Shown: positions 47,526 to 59,469, numbered from the stretch's first letter. The stretch is DNA of 64,000 bases from Ilyonectria destructans (GCA_020740775.1 JAHEWK010000026.1:186001-250000); one strand, 5' to 3'. Numbers and translations: made by a program. The notes: a model not told the origin generated them from the sequence alone.

Positions 47526-49091
47526 ATGTCACTTTCAGTGATCTCCAACATGAAGCCAACGACACCCACCCACAACAGCCAGGACGACTTTTTTGGCCTT
47601 CGTTCGGTATGGTCGCAGTCTCTAAACCCGATGGAGAATGGCATCCCAGGCCGCTTTGAGGGCGAAGTGGCCAACCTTGTCGTCTTTGGCGAGATACCCA
47701 AAGAGATCAGTGGTACATTCTATCGAATCATGGTCGATCCTTTCTTCCCTCTTCAGCCCGGAAACCCACCTGTCGAGGGCGATGGCAACATTTGTGCCTT
47801 CCGCATTCACGATGGATCTGTTGATATGAAGATCAAATATGTCGAAACTGAACGCCTGAGGCTTGAGCGCAAAAAGAACAAGAGGCTCTTTGGCCTGTAC
47901 CGCAACCCTTTCTCTCATCACCCATGCGTCCGCGCAGCTATAGACTCGACGGCAAACACCAATCTCGTCTTCTGGTCTGGGAAGCTTCTAGCCCTTAAGG
48001 AAGTAGCCCAGCCATATGCGGTGCACCCAGATACCCTCGATACCCTCGAATACGACCCATTTCGGTGTCCTGGAAAGACCTTCTCTGCCCACCCTAAGAT
48101 TGACCCATTTACTGAGGAGCTGGTTTGCTTTGGCTACGAAGCAAAAGGCCTCGCTACTGACGATGTCGTTATTTACTCGTTAGATAAGAACGGGCAGAGG
48201 CACCATGAGCAGTGGATCAAAGCACCTTGGAGTGCCTTTATTCACGACTGTTGTATTACCCAGAATTTTGTGGTTCTTGTCCTCTGGCCCTTCGAGGCCA
48301 ACCTAGAACGGATTAAGGCGGGTGGTCAACACTGGCAGTATAACTACAACCGCCCTGCTACCTTTATTGTTGTGCCAAGAAGGCCAGATGATCTGCCATC
48401 CGGCTGGGAGCCGGGAGAGAGCCGTGTCTATCACTGGCAAAATGCCGTCGTGATGCATACAGCCTCGGCTTGGGAAGATGGCAATGGGAAGCTTTATTTT
48501 GACAGCTCCCGCGTCTTTTATAACATCTTTCCCATGTTCGAACCCCCGAATAGCCAGCAAGGCATGAACAACACAAAGGCAGACTACGTCCAGTGGGAGA
48601 TCGACCTCAATGAACCAAGCGGGACCCAGGTGGCAGAGCCTAAAGTCATTCTCGATCTTCCCAGCGAGCTAGCGCGAGTTGACGAAAGATTCTTCACTCG
48701 CCCTTACGACCGGATCTTTTCTCCTGTGCTTCTTCCCGACAAGGCAAATGCCTTGCCGCCCATCGTGCCCCTGTGTCTGAACGGCTATGTCATGATCGAA
48801 AAAAAGAGCGGTAGGAACACCTTCTTTGATCCCGGTCATCATAGCACTACTGAAGAGCCAATCTTCATTCCGAGATCGAAGAACGCTCCAGAGGGCGATG
48901 GATGGGTCATAGGAATGGTGCAGAGGATGGACCTGAACCGGAGTGATTTAGTTGTGATCGATACCAATGACTTCACTAAGCCAATTGCTGTCATACAGCT
49001 ACCGTTTCGGACCAAGAACCAGATTCACGGCAACTGGGTCGAGGCAGAAACACAATTGAAGAGTCACAAGTCTTTAGTTAGAATGTACTAG
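47526..49091 (+). CDS. Carotenoid cleavage / lignostilbene-type dioxygenase
   Basis: A 521-residue intronless frame starting MSLSVISNMKPTTP. Family enzymes use Fe(II) held by four histidines in a seven-bladed propeller to split a double bond with oxygen. The four expected histidines are at 189 (SAHPKIDP), 240 (FIHDCCIT), 311 (VVMHTASAWEDG) and 501 (IHGNWVEA). GTFYRIMVDPFFPL, NTNLVFWSGKLLALKE and RFFTRPYDRIFSP are also present. The pattern is closer to fungal stilbene/lignostilbene cleavers such as CAO-1 than to retinal-forming enzymes (judged from memory). The protein is soluble with no signal peptide. It sits between a dead transporter copy and a dead regulator copy, so it belongs to a duplicated metabolic cluster. 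An ATG at 47427 would add 33 unlikely residues. Confidence 0.88.
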   Translation: MSLSVISNMKPTTPTHNSQDDFFGLRSVWSQSLNPMENGIPGRFEGEVANLVVFGEIPKEISGTFYRIMVDPFFPLQPGNPPVEGDGNICAFRIHDGSVDMKIKYVETERLRLERKKNKRLFGLYRNPFSHHPCVRAAIDSTANTNLVFWSGKLLALKEVAQPYAVHPDTLDTLEYDPFRCPGKTFSAHPKIDPFTEELVCFGYEAKGLATDDVVIYSLDKNGQRHHEQWIKAPWSAFIHDCCITQNFVVLVLWPFEANLERIKAGGQHWQYNYNRPATFIVVPRRPDDLPSGWEPGESRVYHWQNAVVMHTASAWEDGNGKLYFDSSRVFYNIFPMFEPPNSQQGMNNTKADYVQWEIDLNEPSGTQVAEPKVILDLPSELARVDERFFTRPYDRIFSPVLLPDKANALPPIVPLCLNGYVMIEKKSGRNTFFDPGHHSTTEEPIFIPRSKNAPEGDGWVIGMVQRMDLNRSDLVVIDTNDFTKPIAVIQLPFRTKNQIHGNWVEAETQLKSHKSLVRMY

Positions 49092-49543
49092 GATGAGCCT
49101 AGTCAGCTAAATGCGATTTGATATGTGTTGAGAATGGCACTGTTGTCGAGTGACCAAGTGGAACTGAAACCTAACCTCGAATGCCTCAATGTGGCGGTCG
49201 TACTCTATACTTAGTAAATCCCGCTATCAAATCCCGTCTTCTAGCTCATCACCAACGCTAGCCATCGTGATTACTAGCCCAGCCGTTCCCCGCGTTTTGT
49301 GGTTCGCCACCCCCTTGTCATCCCCGCAATTCTGCAACGAACGACGCGAATAAGCTTTTTGGATCAACCATGTCACGACTCGAGATGCGGAGTCCTGGCA
49401 GTGAAATCTCGCTCATCTTTCTTCATCCAAAAGCTAAAGAGACCCAAATCAAGCCTCGCGGCGAAGCTCTTGACAAGCAGCCTTTCTGTTTCTGCTTACG
49501 TTGAGTCATCCATCACCACTACTTCCGCATGTTCTCCTCCAAC

Positions 49544-49772
49544 ATGAGCTGGGAGATCGGATTCGACCTCGACTCGGTGAGCTTCGCAGCCGATGCGAGC
49601 AACATCCTTCCGAGGGAGCCGCCCCCGAAACGCCACAAAATCTAGCTAGCCTGCAACAGCTACCGCATACGTAAGACTCGCTGTGACGGCAGGAGACCGG
49701 TCTGCTCTCCATGTGAGAAGCGAGGCTCTGGAGATGAGTGTTTGTATGAGGAGAGCACATTGCACACGCGCA
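49544..49772 (+). pseudogene. Dead copy of the first exon of the 57-kb Zn2Cys6 regulator
   Basis: Translated in the intact gene's frame it gives FAADASNILPRE-PPKRHK, then an in-frame TAG, then LACNSYRIRKTRCDGRRPVC-PCEKRGSGDECLYEES-L-TRK. Alignment with the intact regulator (AADAGNILSQGLRPKRRK, CTCCRVRKTKCDGGRPVC) is direct. It ends at the same intron donor position. Besides the stop, the second zinc cysteine is replaced by tyrosine. The rest of the gene was not found, so this is a small relic. Confidence 0.88.
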
Positions 49773-50267
49773 AGTACGTTATCTCACCTTGGGATCTTCA
49801 CTAGAGCCTACAGATCTTCGCTGTTGACAATTCTGGAGACATGTGTCAGCCTGCTGCTTGCGGCATGAGGCTGAGCAGCTCTAGCCCCTTGATGCGACAT
49901 CGAAGATTACTCTGTGCCGTTTTCCGGGCGATCCCAGCCTTACCTGGCCCCATTTTATTTCCCCTCGCAAATACTTGCCGCTGCAAGGGCTTAATACCAA
50001 TGGCGATTGATTCCAAAGGATGACATAGGTTGCGGGTTTAGCTGGGGTCGGGTTAAGCCCTTTCAGTGCTTCGCCTTGCGCCTGATGTTTCTTTCAATAT
50101 TAATTTCAAACTGGTGCATAACCAACATTCATTGTGGTTTAGACGGTCGCATTTCTTCTCTACTGTCGTGGAAGCAAAACGCTGATATTTAGATACGTGC
50201 CTCTTGAATATTTACGCGGTACTGCAGGTCCCCATATGGAGCAATTTGGATCAGAAATGCTCACAAT

Positions 50268-50390
50268 TCGGTGTTATACGGCATTGGGTTTATTGGGATG
50301 CCAACAATGTATCAAAAACTGTGTTCTTTGCTGATGTGGCTGGGCTGCCTCCCTCACAGGAACAGTCAACAGATAGAAAATGCTCACAAT
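50268..50390 (+). repeat. Dispersed short repeat, copy 1
   Basis: It shares TTCGGTGTTAT-C-GCATTGGGTTTAT, GATGCCAA, TATCAAAAACT-TGTTCTTTGCTGATGTGG and CCTCCCT-ACAGGAA with copy 2 at 53459. Non-coding, possibly a miniature transposon remnant. Confidence 0.75.
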
Positions 50391-51428
50391 GTTTCCATGG
50401 TCTAGATATCCTCAATATCTAATAAAAAGGTCTTTCTCATAAATTCACAAGTTGATTGTTTCTAGAGTCAGGTTTGGTTGCAACTCCAGTTTGAATACCC
50501 TGAAGTGCGCGCTCCCGGCCATGTCACTCTGTCTCAGTTCATAAGCACTGCGGAGCGAGCTTGAATTACGTAAAATATTTAAGCTACAAGGCTGCATCTG
50601 TGGATGATTCCAAAACTGCGGAGTTGCACTAAGATCTCACCCACATTGCTTAGACTCGAGAGTGCCGTGATCCGGCGAGTTAGACGCTTAACAATACCAT
50701 TTGGAATCTGGTTTAATTAAATAAGACGATCGCTCGGTTTCCTGAGTCGATTCATGCGTACACGCTGAGGATTCATTTGCGCGAGTCGACGGCGTTTCTG
50801 CATTTCGCTTTCTTAGGAGTGAAGTCGGTATTCCACCAACGCGCTCAATGTAGATGCATGACTCAACAAGCCGACTCTGCGTTGACAATTAGTTTTTATT
50901 TTTCATAAAAATCCCATGCTAAATATGATATATGTCTAGAAAACTGCTCGTCGCAATATAAAGCATAAAATAAATTTATGTAGACTGCAGGAAAAGCCGA
51001 CACTGAAGTCTTTCGCCAAGCAGCGCCCTGACAACTGTGGCGGGCATATGAAGTAGAGGCATGCACCAATTACCGCGCGGTATCAGGCTGAACAAGGTCA
51101 TACAAGACGTCAGTCAAGCCCTATCATTCAGGGTTGGGCGAATGAGTGAGAGTCAGGCCCCAAATCACGGAACCTCGGGTGCATTGAGGAAGACGGCAGA
51201 TCCCGCGGCTCTTGGCACCGGGGAGTGCTAATTCCGCTTACATGATCCATCGGATCAGGGATTCTTATGTGAAATCCAGCTCTGTGGACCCTGTAGTAAG
51301 TACACAATCCCTTTAAAGGGCGCCTGGAACAGGGCTCGATGTATTTTATCATCAATCCACCGTTGCTTGACATGCGTGGTCTTGACAATAAGGCGCCGGC
51401 GATGGTTGCTGGGTAATTAGGGTTTCGG

Positions 51429-51441
51429 CCCGTTCAACGGG
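51429..51441. promoter_or_regulatory. Candidate cluster regulatory palindrome, site 1
   Basis: CCCGTTCAACGGG, a 13-bp inverted repeat 273 bp before the FAD-oxidase start codon. The identical palindrome in a similar flank (GGTTNC-N2 before, GATC-N-CA and CCGGG after) occurs upstream of the P450 at 62002. CCG/CGG half-sites fit a Zn2Cys6 protein such as the one at 56965. Binding is inferred. Confidence 0.5.
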
Positions 51442-51713
51442 ATCGCAACCCGGGGGTTGTAATAGGTTAATAATTACGGGGAAACCTCCTCCCCACGACG
51501 CTACTCTTCCAGAAACATCTAACTACATGGCTCCGATGAACTATATACCCTAGAACCTTTGGCAGCCCGGGGTGAGGAGGTTAAGCGAAGTCAGTTGACC
51601 GCGACAAATGCCGACGGTATATGTTACCAGTATAAAGCAGACCTCAGCCCAAGTCTGACAACCATCGTATTGCATGCTGCCACTTTAAATATTATCATTT
51701 ACTTCAGACCACC

Positions 51714-53283
51714 ATGACTCGGACGACATTATCAGATGCGCGTGCAAGCTTTCGAGGCTGTAAGTCGCTGAATACTTGAAGCCCCCTTCCAACTTGACGA
51801 CCCCTAACAGTTACACCTTAGTCATTTCCACTCGAGACGACCCAGACTATCGCCGTCTCGTCGAACGCTGGTCCGGAAACGAACAAAATGAACCTAATCT
51901 TGTTTTCGAACCTGTCTGTGAAAACGACATATCCGTCGCGCTAAGATACGCCGTCTCGAATGACATCGAGGTCGCCGTCGTCTGCGGTGGTCACTCTTTC
52001 ATGGGCGCATCCAGCTCCGAGGGAGGTGTTCACGTTGACCTACGACGCATGAGAGGAGCATGGGTTGACAACGATCACTTCGGTGCGGACGGAGTCATGA
52101 CCATCGAGGGAGGTGCTTCTGCTGGCGACGTCGGGGAAGCCTGTGCCTTGCGAGGCACCTGCACGACGTTGCCAGCGGTCAAAGAACTTGGATATATGGG
52201 CTTTGCCTTGGGCGGTGGCGGAGGGTGGATAATGGGCCTTATAGGTCACGCCGTCGATCAGTTCCTGGAGGCTCGCATCGTTTTGGCCTCGGGAGAGATT
52301 GTGACTGCCTCTGCTGAGTCTCATCCGGACCTATTCTGGGCCATCAAGGGGGCCGGCTACAACTTTGGAGTTGTGGCGAGTGTGAAGATCCGGGTTCGGG
52401 GCCTCCCAACCCAGATATTCTTCGGCACCATTATTTACCCTCCGTCATCCTTCGAGGCCGTATTCGAGGCCGCTGAACGGTACCTTGAGAACCAAAAGGA
52501 AGACGACACCTTGGCAATGGTCTATCAAACTCTCGGCCCGTCGGGTGGTCCCGCAGAGTCCATAGTTGCATTCCCTTACTACCACGGCGATGATGTAGCC
52601 GAGGGTCGTCGGCGGTTCAAGGAGTTCTTGGACATTCCTCACATCTTTGAGAACACCGGACTGCAATGGTTCCCGAGATCCTCAGACAGCACCCCGCAGG
52701 CTGTATGGATGCCCATGCGTCGTTTTTCGGACGGGACACTCTTTACACGAATGTCGCCCAAGGTATGGCTTCCAGTGCTGGACCGCCTCAGACAATGGGT
52801 TGCAGGCGAGGGGACCAGATACACGGGGACGAGCATGTTCTTGGGCCTATATGGTTGGTATTATACCTTTGCAAACACTGGTCCTCAATTTGATAGCGCA
52901 TGGCCTCTCCGTTCCCCGCCGAGCGATGGTGGAGGATCTTGGCGAGACTGCGCCGTATACATCACGTAAGTTTTCCCCCTTGTAAGACGCTACCACGGCT
53001 AAAACCACATGAACGCAGAACGGAGAAAGCAGAGGACGAGGCTGAAGCCATAAAAACTGCCAGAGAGGTCGTTGACCTTATCCGGCGTAGGCATGACGAA
53101 GAATTCGGGGTTTCCTCTGATGGGTGGAGAGTGTATCCAAATGGAAGCCTGCTGCCAGGGACGACTGCAGAGTACATCTTCAAGGAAAATTACCCACGCT
53201 TGCAGGGTATCAAGGCACGCTATGATCCGGACAATGTCTTCCATAAGAAACATGCCATAGACCCCAAGCCCGCGGTAATGTAA
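51714..53283 (+). CDS. FAD-linked oxidoreductase, berberine-bridge-enzyme type
   Basis: Three exons: 51714-51759, 51822-52965 and 53019-53283. They join in frame to give 484 aa. Residues about 30-210 form the PCMH-type FAD domain, with the flavin-linking histidine motif CGGHSFMGASSSEGGVHVDL, LGYMGFALGGGGGWIMG and GYNFGVVASVKI. The end shows the usual RYDPDNVFHKKHAI with the preceding YPRLQGIKA. The cysteine that gives double flavin attachment in plant berberine bridge enzymes is not visible in the GYMGFALGGGGG loop, so single-point attachment is expected. No signal peptide is seen, unlike many secreted members, suggesting an intracellular biosynthetic or catabolic oxidase. Relatives with TFs, transporters and P450s nearby act in secondary metabolism. 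Confidence 0.88.
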
Positions 53284-53458
53284 TTAGCCAAGAGGATTGG
53301 AATTGGATTTCTCATAGATGAACCGTCAGAGCTGGAATAAGATGATTTGTAAGGATACTTAAATTAGGCACCAAATGACAGGAAACAAGGGACACTGCGA
53401 GTGAGGCCGCTCTTTACTATCCAGAACCAACTTCCCCTGTCAACATTCCAGCATGGTT

Positions 53459-53610
53459 TCGGTGTTATGCAGCATTGGGTTTATCAAGATGCCAATATGG
53501 TGTCAAAAACTATGTTCTTTGCTGATGTGGCCAGGCTGCTTCTGAGAGGAACAGCCAACAAATTAACAATTGCTGATGTGGCCGGACTGCCTCCCTTACA
53601 GGAATAGCCA
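53459..53610 (+). repeat. Dispersed short repeat, copy 2
   Basis: Same words as copy 1 at 50268. Within it the TTGCTGATGTGGCC stretch occurs twice about 50 bp apart. The right part, CCAGGCTGCTTCTG-GAGGAACAGCCAACA, recurs inverted at about 56345-56425. Confidence 0.75.
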
Positions 53611-53796
53611 GGAGATAACAAACACTCCGGCATGTTTGACGCCCTTGGTATACAGGTAGAAGGCCTCTAAAAGCTCACAGTGGATTCAGTTGAATGAATA
53701 GGAGGTCATTTTGGCTTTGGCTACTGAAACAGCTATCGAGTCAAATGTAATCGAGACTAGGGCCTATTTGTGAGATGTGACTGCGGGGAAATAGAG

Positions 53797-53850
53797 TTCC
53801 GGAAGACCTCCCCGCTCCGGAGGACCTCCCTGTCCCGAAGACTCGGGTAA
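53797..53850. promoter_or_regulatory. Direct repeats of a CCGGAAGACC-like word upstream of the transporter
   Basis: TTCCGGAAGACCTCC, CTCCGGAGGACCTCC and TCCCGAAGACTCGG follow one another at about 20-bp spacing, 400 bp before the transporter start. The CCGG cores fit tandem Zn2Cys6 half-sites. Function is unproven. Confidence 0.35.
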
Positions 53851-54241
53851 TGTTCCCTTGAAGGACTTGACGTTGACATGGACGTTGACCGTGTCCCTGA
53901 ACGGACATTTGTAAGCTTCAACTACAGTGGCTTGGTCTCGACTGGTCGCTTGGCGTTTGACTACGCACGGATGGGGACAATAGTATGTCCTAGCCATCCA
54001 ACCCAGCATCTTCTTCATCCCGCTCGGCGTACACCTATGCGGCAGTTCAATCGGCATATTCTTTTACCAGTGATATGTCTGCCATCTCCCAGTCCTGATA
54101 TATGTTCTCTCAATCCAGTTCGCATGGTCTACGAGTTCATTCTTCCCAAGCGCACCGCATTAGTTACTAGGACCTGTCCTAGTAACTGTTTGCAAACCCA
54201 GAATCAATTGTTAATCGCACCCTATATTTACACAGCTCAAC

Positions 54242-56150
54242 ATGATCACTGAAGACCCAGTCACAGTCGACTCAGACAAGGTCCAAGTCGGTACCCCTTC
54301 GTCCAAGCACCATGGCGTTGGGTTGTGGCCGCCTCCCTCCAGCGACCCAGCAGACCCTCTGAGATGGCCTCGATGGGCCAAGTTTCTGGCCCTCCTCGCC
54401 GTGGCCATCTTTAATTTCGTAGCCAACTTTGCCGGTGCTGGCCTCTCGGTGGCGACCGTCATACTTGAGATGGAGTTACACAAGACACCGCAGCAGATAA
54501 ACTCTCTCATGTCGGTAAGTCGCACCCTGCCGCCCCGAGGTGTCTGAGGCTGAGAAGCCGTACAGTATAACTTCCTTCTTCTTGGGCTTGGCAACTTGGT
54601 CTGGATTCCGCTGTCTGCCAAGTATGGCAAGCGTCCGATTATGATCATATCTACGGCGCTGCTATTTGCCGTGCTGCTCTGGACAGCCAAGGCTAAGACA
54701 TATCCGGAGCTTCTCGCGGCACGAATACTCTCAGGCTTTGCTTCGGCTAGCGGCGAGGTACGAGTCCCTCTCCATCTCTTTGTTTATATCCTGATGCTCA
54801 ATCGCTTTAGAGCATCGGTCCCGGCATTGTATCAGACATCTTCTTTCTACACGAAAGGGGCACAGCCATGTCCATGTATGTTTCCGGCAGTCTCTATCCC
54901 ACCTCCTCTCTCTTTTATGAAATCTGACTTCTCTTGGCCAGCTACGTGGTGCTCATATCTGCGGGTTCCGCGGTTGGGCCACTCATTGGTGGCTTCATGG
55001 TCGAGTATAGCCCTGGCACCTGGCGGGACTTTTGCTGGCTCTGTGCCGCACTGGCAGGCTTCGATCTCCTGGCCATCTATTTCTTGTACCCCGAGTCTTC
55101 CTTCACGCGACCACATCCTACTGTCCCGACGCCAGCTGCAGACTCAGTGTCGACGCCAGATGATGAGAAGACCGCCGAACAAGGGGCAATCGCAACCAAT
55201 CTCGAGAATGCTCAAGGCCATCAAGTTGACGAGAATGAAGACTTTGTCGTCGAGTTTTCATATCGCCAAGTCGCCACGTCGTTCTTACATGTGAACAAAT
55301 CTCTCTCTCTATTCAAGGCTTTCGCCATGCCCTTTGCTTTCTTACCGTCGTTGATCGTTCTCTGGGTGGTTTTCCTCTACGGCAGTGCCCTCGCATCACT
55401 GACGGTCCTCATGTAAGTCCTCCCTCATGTCACCGAGATAGGACAGCGTGTTGACAATTGGCGGCTTAGATTGGCCTTCCCATCACTTCTCCTCCCTCCC
55501 CCCTACAACTTCCCATCAAGTAGCGTGGGCTTGATGCAAATTCCCGCCACCATCGGCTTCGCGTTCGCCACCTTTGGCGGCGGGTACATCTGCGACTTGA
55601 TCACAGCTCGGATAATCAAGAGGAACCGTGGCGTATTTGTACCAGAGCTACGGCTCGTCTCTATGGCGCCTGGGTCGTTTATTGGGCCTGTTGGCTGCAT
55701 TATCGTCGCCTTCACCTGCGCCAATAAGCTGCACTGGGCATCCATCGCAGTTGGATATGGCATGGGTGAGATTGTCCTCTTCTTTTCACCTCTCATCTGC
55801 CGATCCTGTCTTTAAAAACCGACTAGCTGACTCTTCTCGCCGTTATAGTGGCCTTCGGCGTCGTCTACGCTCCAAACGTGGCTGTGACCTACCTTATCGA
55901 CTGCTATCCTGCTTTCGCGTCCGACGTTCTCGTCATCGTCAACATCGTCAAGAATACAATCGCTTTTGTATTTCTATACACGGCAGTGGACTGGGTTCGG
56001 TCGCAGGGCTGGATCCAGGTATACATGATAATGTTCATGCTGGTCAGCCTGTCGATGGTCTTGACGATTCCGTTATACTTCTGGGGTAACAAAGCCCGGC
56101 AGCTGTTTATGAGGATGAGCCCTCGAGAGGTAAGGGAAGCAAGGCTCTAG
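54242..56150 (+). CDS. Major facilitator superfamily transporter
   Basis: Six exons: 54242-54514, 54566-54757, 54811-54875, 54942-55412, 55470-55765 and 55849-56150. All phases match, giving 532 aa, normal for a 12-helix drug/metabolite or HOL1-like fungal MFS protein. Visible marks are DPADPLRWPRWAKF before helix 1, NLVWIPLSAKYGKRP (the loop 2-3 signature), FLHERGTAMS, GSAVGPLIGGFM and a YFLYPES end to helix 6. A long polar loop follows, then FLPSLIVLWVVFLYG and YAPNVAVTYLIDCYP in the C half. It is predicted to sit in the plasma membrane and move a cluster metabolite or its precursor. A truncated copy at 45157-46025 marks a duplication. It lies between the FAD oxidase and the regulator on the same strand. 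Confidence 0.92.
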
Positions 56151-56344
56151 GGGATGCTCCTATCACTGTTTATCCAGGTGGCATGTGACGACGGATTGTC
56201 AAGGCTGATACAAGTGTCGGGCATGGTTGTGTGGTTCGTTTAAGGGCTGAGGTCGCTGGGGATGTTGAAAGCCTCCTGTAGTGTTGGTCGATACCTTACT
56301 TAAGCTATCTGGGTCTACCACTCTGGTCTGCTATTCCCGCGTTA

Positions 56345-56425
56345 TTAATTGTTAATCTGTTGGCTGGTCCTCCCAGAAGAAGGAAGCCTGGTCATATCAG
56401 CAAAGAACACTGTTGCTATTCTCGC
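56345..56425 (-). repeat. Dispersed short repeat, inverted copy 3
   Basis: On the minus strand it reads GTTCTTTGCTGATATGACCAG, then a CTTCTGGGAGGACCAGCCAA-type stretch and AGATTAACAATTAA, matching the right half of the copy at 53459. It lies about 200 bp after the transporter stop. The three copies bracket the FAD oxidase and transporter genes. Confidence 0.65.
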
Positions 56426-56964
56426 GTGTCATTCGTATTCCGCTTCATGATGTCGGTGATGTTTCTCGAAGGCGTCTTTTTGGTTTTACTTGACGGCTTC
56501 TGAGGGATCCCAGACGTTATGGCTATTCCGGATATGAATCTCCGCGTTCTGCGTGCCATGAGAGATAGTCGAGTGAGGGTTGAACCCCCGGCATGGAAGT
56601 TGGAATATAATTTCCAGCGTCATAGAATAGATGAAAATGGATACATAGTCCACCGGTTTCCACGGCGTGGATGATAGACGTGCCATGTATCGCCTGGTTG
56701 AACTTCAGTCCCCAAACTCCCCCAACCCTTGGTACGATGTCGGACGTAGTCCTTGCGCCTCTTGCAGGGATCTCGCTATCGCAATTGCCGCAAGCAAATC
56801 CCGGCCACCAGATCATCCACCAATCTGCTTCCTTGAGCGCTTCCCCGCATTTGCTCCCAACCCCGGATTCCCGTCCTTCCCGCAATCCGGGGTGCTTTCT
56901 TCGTCTGCAATCACGGCATTCAATCCTCCTCCAGATCATTCCATCTCTCCACCGCCGATTCCAG

Positions 56965-59364
56965 ATGTCGTTCCCCGATATTGTCTGGCAGAGCGCTTTC
57001 GACTCCGTCTGCGGATCCTTGGCAGCCGACGCGGGTAACATCCTCTCCCAAGGACTGCGTCCGAAGCGCCGCAAGACGCAACTCGCCTGCACCTGCTGTC
57101 GTGTGCGCAAGACCAAGTGTGACGGCGGGCGACCAGTCTGCTACGCATGTGAGAAGCGAGGTTCAAGAAAAGACTGCTTGTATGAGGAGGGCAGTCTGAA
57201 AACGCGCAAGTTCGTTGGCCATCCCAAGACTGCTCTCTTCACTGTTGACGCGTCTCAAGGCATATACAGGCACTGGAGGGCAGGTTGGAACAGCTGGAGA
57301 AGGGCCATAATCACGGGCAAACGCGGCTGGAAGTCGGAAGCGAGCACACTAGAGGCGGGCGCAATGTGCTTCTCCGGTCAACAACGCGCGCCGCCCGACG
57401 TCAGTCGACACTTGGCGTGGAGTCTCCCAGCCAAGCCGAGTCTCCTGACGCCCTGGCAACCGTCTCTACATGTGTTGATCATCGCAATATACTGTACGGC
57501 GCATCTTCAACCATAGCATTCGTCCAACACGTACTCCTCACTACGGGCGAAACCGATGATGTATCACAGCTCAGTCAAGACGACGGCAGGCCTGTAACGC
57601 ACGCCATGTGGCAGCCTGGTTCACAAGCAGAGCGTCTAGCAGGCTTGGAGCTTATCCCTATCCGTAGGATCTCTGACAGATACCTCCAGAGCTTCTGGGA
57701 TATCGTGCATCCCGTCTTCCCCATCCTGCATAGGCCGACATTCACTCGCTTCTATGGTGAGCTTTGGGAGCCGACAAGCTCAGAAAAAACTGATACAACA
57801 GTGGACGATCCGGTAATGCTGGCAACACTCAACCTCGTGCTCGCAATCGGGTGCCGATTCACCCAATGCGTAGATCTCGGCAGCCGGGCTCTTCAGGCAG
57901 ATCAGCTTTACCAGCGCGCCAGAGCACTTGTCCCAATCGATTGCTTGGATATTGTGTCGTTGCCCATCGTCCAGCTGTTGCTGTTAACCGCTGTCCACCT
58001 CCAATCAACCATGTATTCGAGCCGGTGCTGGAATATGGTGGGCCTTGCAATGCGAGTAGCCCAAAGCCTCGGCCTTCATCTCAACCAAAAGTCGGCAACA
58101 CGCAACCAACTTGAGAGAGAAATGCGGAGGCGGATCTGGTACACATGTGTGACATTGGATAGGTAAGCAGATCCACGTTCTGCTTACTATCGCTATTTAC
58201 TTACCAGATATCGAGATTGATGTGCACAACCTTTGGACGGCCGGCTATGCTGTCACACAGCTCGCTGGTACCGCTACCGCTTATGATCGACGATGAGCAC
58301 CTTCTGGAAGATGGAGAAGGTACCCAACCAGAAACCTCACCGTGTCGAATGGGATTATTCGTATATACGGTTCAGCTCCTCGACATTCTGAACGAGGTGT
58401 TGCATTGCTTTTATGCTGAAGCCAGCCATGCGCAGGCTACCAAGGATGGGTCTATGCCGGATTTGCACGAAATGCTGCGGCTGAATTCCAAGTTGGATAA
58501 ATTTCTCGAAACACTCCCAAACAATCTGAGACTGCAAACCGTCTCAAGCAACTCGGACGCTCCATCAGGTAGTGCTCTGCTTCAAGCAAGGATCTTATAC
58601 TGCAGGTGTGTCTTGTCATGGAGCCCGCTGCAATTATCGATGCTGATTCCTCAAGGTTTCTTTATGCACGACTTCTCTTGCTTCGTCCTGTCATTCTTTT
58701 CCTGGCACGCTCAGCATCAGGTGCAAAATCAGACCAAAACAGTCTCGGAGGCGAAGTAGCTGGGAGAATGAGCCAAGTTTGCCTAGATACAGCGCATGAG
58801 CTGATATCAGTACTGCATCAAGACATGGGCAGCGTATACAGATGCTCGGCATGGTGGACCGTTTACTGTGCGTCTTGTATCACTCAGCGCTTTTAACATT
58901 TCTGACCCTGTTATAGTCACTTTTGGAGCAGCCACGGTTGTCCTAGCTTCGTTGCGATCCTCTCAGGAAGACACAAAGACTTCGGTCGACAATTCACTGT
59001 CCCTTGCCATGGCAATATTCAAGCACTACACCTCCGAGGTCGAATCTGGAGCACAGGCTATTCAAGTCATCGGGGTTCTCAGAGACCGCTTGTCTCGTAT
59101 CCGGAATATAGGTATGAGCTACACTGAGTTGGGCATTGCCCCTGGATGATGAGCTGTTCTAAACTAAATCATGTCATAGGAGGCTCGACACCAGGCGAAG
59201 GAAGCCAGCAGACGGACTCTCAGGAGTCCGAAGCTCTATTTGGCAATAATGTTGGTGATGCCGAGCATTGCTTCATCCCTGATCCCCTGAGCGACGACTG
59301 GTTCTCGCATCAGGCCATGCACTTTAACTTTGAAGAATTTCTGAAAACCGACGTCAACTTTTAG
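56965..59364 (+). CDS. Zn2Cys6 transcription factor with fungal-trans domain, likely cluster regulator
   Basis: Six exons: 56965-57209, 57260-58162, 58216-58605, 58656-58867, 58917-59111 and 59180-59364. They join in frame to give 709 aa. The zinc cluster CTCC-x6-C-x6-CYAC-x8-C spans residues about 40-70, preceded by PKRRKTQ and followed after the first intron by the dimerisation-type coiled coil HIQALEGRLEQLEKG. The middle homology region is clear: YLQSFWDIVHPVFPILHRPTF, RCWNMVGLAMRVAQSLGLH, RRIWYTCVTLDRLMCTTFGRP and FLYARLLLLRPVIL. The C-terminus is acidic and aromatic (DDWFSHQAMHFNFEEF), a plausible activation tail. The first intron has a weak GTTCGT donor. It lies in the block it probably controls, and a dead first-exon copy is at 49544. 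Confidence 0.92.
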
Positions 59365-59469
59365 ATAGGTACACTCGAAACAAGCTGCCGTGAAACAGGT
59401 AGATGCTGCTAAATACACTTGTCGTCTTCCACCATCCTGCCAAGAGTACCGTCGTGAAATCAGATTGAC

